Assembly (NCBI GenBank): GCA_947178565.1
Contig: CAMWYV010000038.1
Span: 1-7,888, forward strand
Origin: an uncultured Porphyromonadaceae bacterium
Lineage (GTDB): Bacteria > Bacteroidota > Bacteroidia > Bacteroidales > Muribaculaceae
Direction of reading: 5' to 3'
Length of the DNA: 7,888 bases
The position numbers and the translations under genes are program-made. The notes under the pieces were generated by a model, which saw only the letters and a program-made list of their open reading frames with translations, was not told the origin of the DNA and made no database searches. Numbering within the stretch: position 1 is the first letter of the stretch; every line of letters begins with the position of its first letter. This document shows positions 6,683 through 7,888 of this stretch, one piece after another.

Positions 6683-7357
6683 ATGAGAATTGATATACTT
6701 ACGGTAGTGCCGGAGATGTTTGAGTCGCCTCTAAACTGCTCTATTCTCAAACGTGCCCAAAACAAGGGTCTGGTGGAGATTGTGGTGCACAATCTGCGCG
6801 ATTATACGACAAACAAGCACCGCAAGGTGGATGACTATCCTTTTGGCGGTGAGGCAGGTATGGTGATGCAGATAGAGCCTATCGACAGGGCGATAGAGAG
6901 CTTGCTGAGCGAGCGGAAATATGACGAGGTGATTTTCACTTCGCCTGACGGTGAACAGTTTGACCAGAAAATGGCAAACAGTATGTCGCTCCTTGAAAAT
7001 ATGATTATTCTATGCGGTCATTACAAGGGTATTGACTACCGCATTCGCGAGCATCTGATTACCAAGGAGATTTCGGTGGGCGATTATGTGCTGACCGGAG
7101 GCGAATTGCCCGCGCTGGCGATTACTGATGCTGTCGTGCGCCTGATTCCGGGTGCTATCGGTGATGAGCAGAGCGCGTTGAGCGATAGCTTTCAGGATGA
7201 CCTTTTGGCGCCGCCGGTGTATAGCCGTCCCGCGGAGTACAAGGGTTGGCGTGTGCCTGATGTGCTTCTGAGCGGTCATGTCGCCAAGATAGACGAATGG
7301 AAGCATGAGCAGGCACTTGAGCGGACGCGGCGGTTGCGTCCCGATCTGCTGAAATGA
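6683..7357 (+). CDS. trmD: tRNA (guanine37-N1)-methyltransferase
   Basis: TrmD methylates G37 next to the anticodon of certain tRNAs, using SAM, and prevents frameshifting during translation. It is a dimeric SPOUT-class enzyme. The 224 residues are at the short end of the family's 225-260. Family motifs seen: the start [18 protein letters not shown]49[13 protein letters not shown]110[11 protein letters not shown]131[13 protein letters not shown] (the trefoil-knot SAM pocket), DSFQDDLL near 168-175 with the catalytic aspartate region, [20 protein letters not shown], and [19 protein letters not shown]200 stands where a second histidine or similar is common (SGHH/SGNH). GGAG at 6665-6668 sits 14 bases before the ATG, rather far for a Shine-Dalgarno site. 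It follows the WYL gene by six bases and ends in a strong terminator, so it looks like the last gene of the namZ transcript, perhaps with an internal promoter not recognised here. Confidence 0.97.
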   Translation: MRIDILTVVPEMFESPLNCSILKRAQNKGLVEIVVHNLRDYTTNKHRKVDDYPFGGEAGMVMQIEPIDRAIESLLSERKYDEVIFTSPDGEQFDQKMANSMSLLENMIILCGHYKGIDYRIREHLITKEISVGDYVLTGGELPALAITDAVVRLIPGAIGDEQSALSDSFQDDLLAPPVYSRPAEYKGWRVPDVLLSGHVAKIDEWKHEQALERTRRLRPDLLK

Positions 7358-7385
7358 AAAAAGCTGCCCGAAAGGCAGCTTTTTT
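7357..7385. terminator. Bidirectional intrinsic terminator between trmD and the convergent gene
   Basis: A perfect 12-base inverted repeat pairs A6-GCTGCC (7357-7368) with GGCAGC-T6 (7374-7385) around the loop CGAAA. The GC core with A-tract and T-tract works equally on both strands. Its first base is the last base of the trmD stop codon, so it ends the plus-strand operon and also the gene read from the right. Confidence 0.95.
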
Positions 7386-7411
7386 GTTGGGGATAGACAT
7401 GTATGTGTGGA

Positions 7412-7888
7412 TTACCGCTTGCGAATGAGGTGAAGAGTGTTTGGTGAGCCGGGCTGAATGATAATAACCCTGGAGTGGTTGCTGTATTTGTTTCGCTTCT
7501 CGTAGCGTGTGCCGTTTATAGAGGGCTTGTTTACTTTGGGCTGTGTGGTTTTGGAATAGCCGACTTTTGTGAGAGCTGCTTCTATAGATGCAAGGCTCTG
7601 CGGAGTGTGGAATGTCAGCTCGTGAATAGAATCCGCATCCTCAGTCAGCGAATCAAGCCAAGTTACAGACGAACCCTTGCTATCCACAAAGCGGTTTGTC
7701 CCCTGAGCAGCAGTCGAATCCCGCTCATAGCCGTAGTAGCTACACACTTCTTGATAATCTCTACTTCCCACCATATCAAGCAATTTCGCCGCCACATAAG
7801 CCGGCTCCACTTTTACCTTTTTGATTTGTGAGAAACCACAGTTAATACAAAATGTAGAAATGATAAGTATTATTGCTTTTTTATACAT
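7412..7888 (-). CDS. Small secreted protein of unknown function
   Basis: I do not recognise this 158-residue protein. The N-terminus MYKKAIILIISTFCINCGFSQ is a signal peptide with a likely cut after FSQ (about residue 21), as is common in Bacteroidetes. Cysteines 14 and 17 do not form a good lipobox, so a lipoprotein is less likely. The mature part is about 137 residues with one cysteine (in QEVCSYYGYE) and no membrane segment. It is polar and ends in a basic stretch (RYEKRNKYSNHSR, then HLIRKR). An acidic serine-rich middle (WLDSLTEDADS) precedes a probable alpha/beta segment. The ATG is exactly at the window edge (7888). The signal peptide makes this a credible true start, so the gene is probably complete, but its promoter is outside. 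GC content resembles the core genes on the left, not the methyltransferase gene. Confidence 0.7.
   Translation of the reverse strand: MYKKAIILIISTFCINCGFSQIKKVKVEPAYVAAKLLDMVGSRDYQEVCSYYGYERDSTAAQGTNRFVDSKGSSVTWLDSLTEDADSIHELTFHTPQSLASIEAALTKVGYSKTTQPKVNKPSINGTRYEKRNKYSNHSRVIIIQPGSPNTLHLIRKR

Noticed and set aside
6683..7357. Loss of function in TrmD because of V200 in SGHV
   Set aside because: All main SAM-pocket and tRNA-binding motifs are present and the length is near normal. The position looks like tolerated variation.
1..7888. CRISPR array, tRNA, rRNA or insertion sequence
   Set aside because: No regularly spaced direct repeats, tRNA-like cloverleaf, rRNA segment or transposase-like frame was seen on either strand.

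Overview
The window looks like a chromosomal segment of a member of the Bacteroidetes, most likely an anaerobic gut Bacteroidales species (Muribaculaceae, Prevotella or Bacteroides type). The clues are matches to the Bacteroidetes -7 promoter motif TAnnTTTG ahead of two genes, the absence of strong Shine-Dalgarno sites at most starts, signal peptides of Bacteroidetes type, and a NamZ plus SSS-symporter gene pair of a kind known from this phylum. The exact genus cannot be read from the sequence.

Left part (1-1691, minus strand): an AT-rich gene that runs off the window edge. It encodes an HsdM-like adenine-specific DNA methyltransferase. Its N-terminus resembles the nuclease domain of type I HsdR subunits rather than the usual HsdM helical bundle. 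It is read across the whole segment without a stop. Its leader (1692-1850) holds a good promoter and several inverted repeats. Composition is about 35-40% GC in hand-counted lines, against about 48-55% in the rest of the window, which suggests an acquired restriction-modification or defence locus next to core genes.

Middle (1692-3148): a 333-base intergenic stretch with inverted repeats and a terminator hairpin, then bioB (biotin synthase, minus strand). bioB is divergent from the next operon across a 155-base promoter region. The BioB cysteine pattern differs from the Escherichia coli enzyme at the auxiliary cluster.

Right part (3149-7357, plus strand): a tight four-gene run. It contains a secreted exo-beta-N-acetylmuramidase of the NamZ/DUF1343 family, an SSS-family sodium:solute symporter (4-base overlap), a WYL-domain transcription regulator (20-base overlap) and trmD (6-base gap). 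A strong bidirectional terminator ends it. The first two genes make sense as release and uptake of N-acetylmuramic acid from peptidoglycan fragments. The regulator may control this, and the housekeeping tRNA methyltransferase trmD is carried at the end of the same apparent transcript. The window ends with a convergent gene for a small secreted protein of unknown function.

There is no CRISPR array, tRNA, rRNA, insertion sequence or integrase in the window. The most unusual items are the nuclease-methyltransferase fusion with an ExE catalytic motif and its structured leader, the BioB ligand changes, and the coupling of peptidoglycan salvage to trmD.
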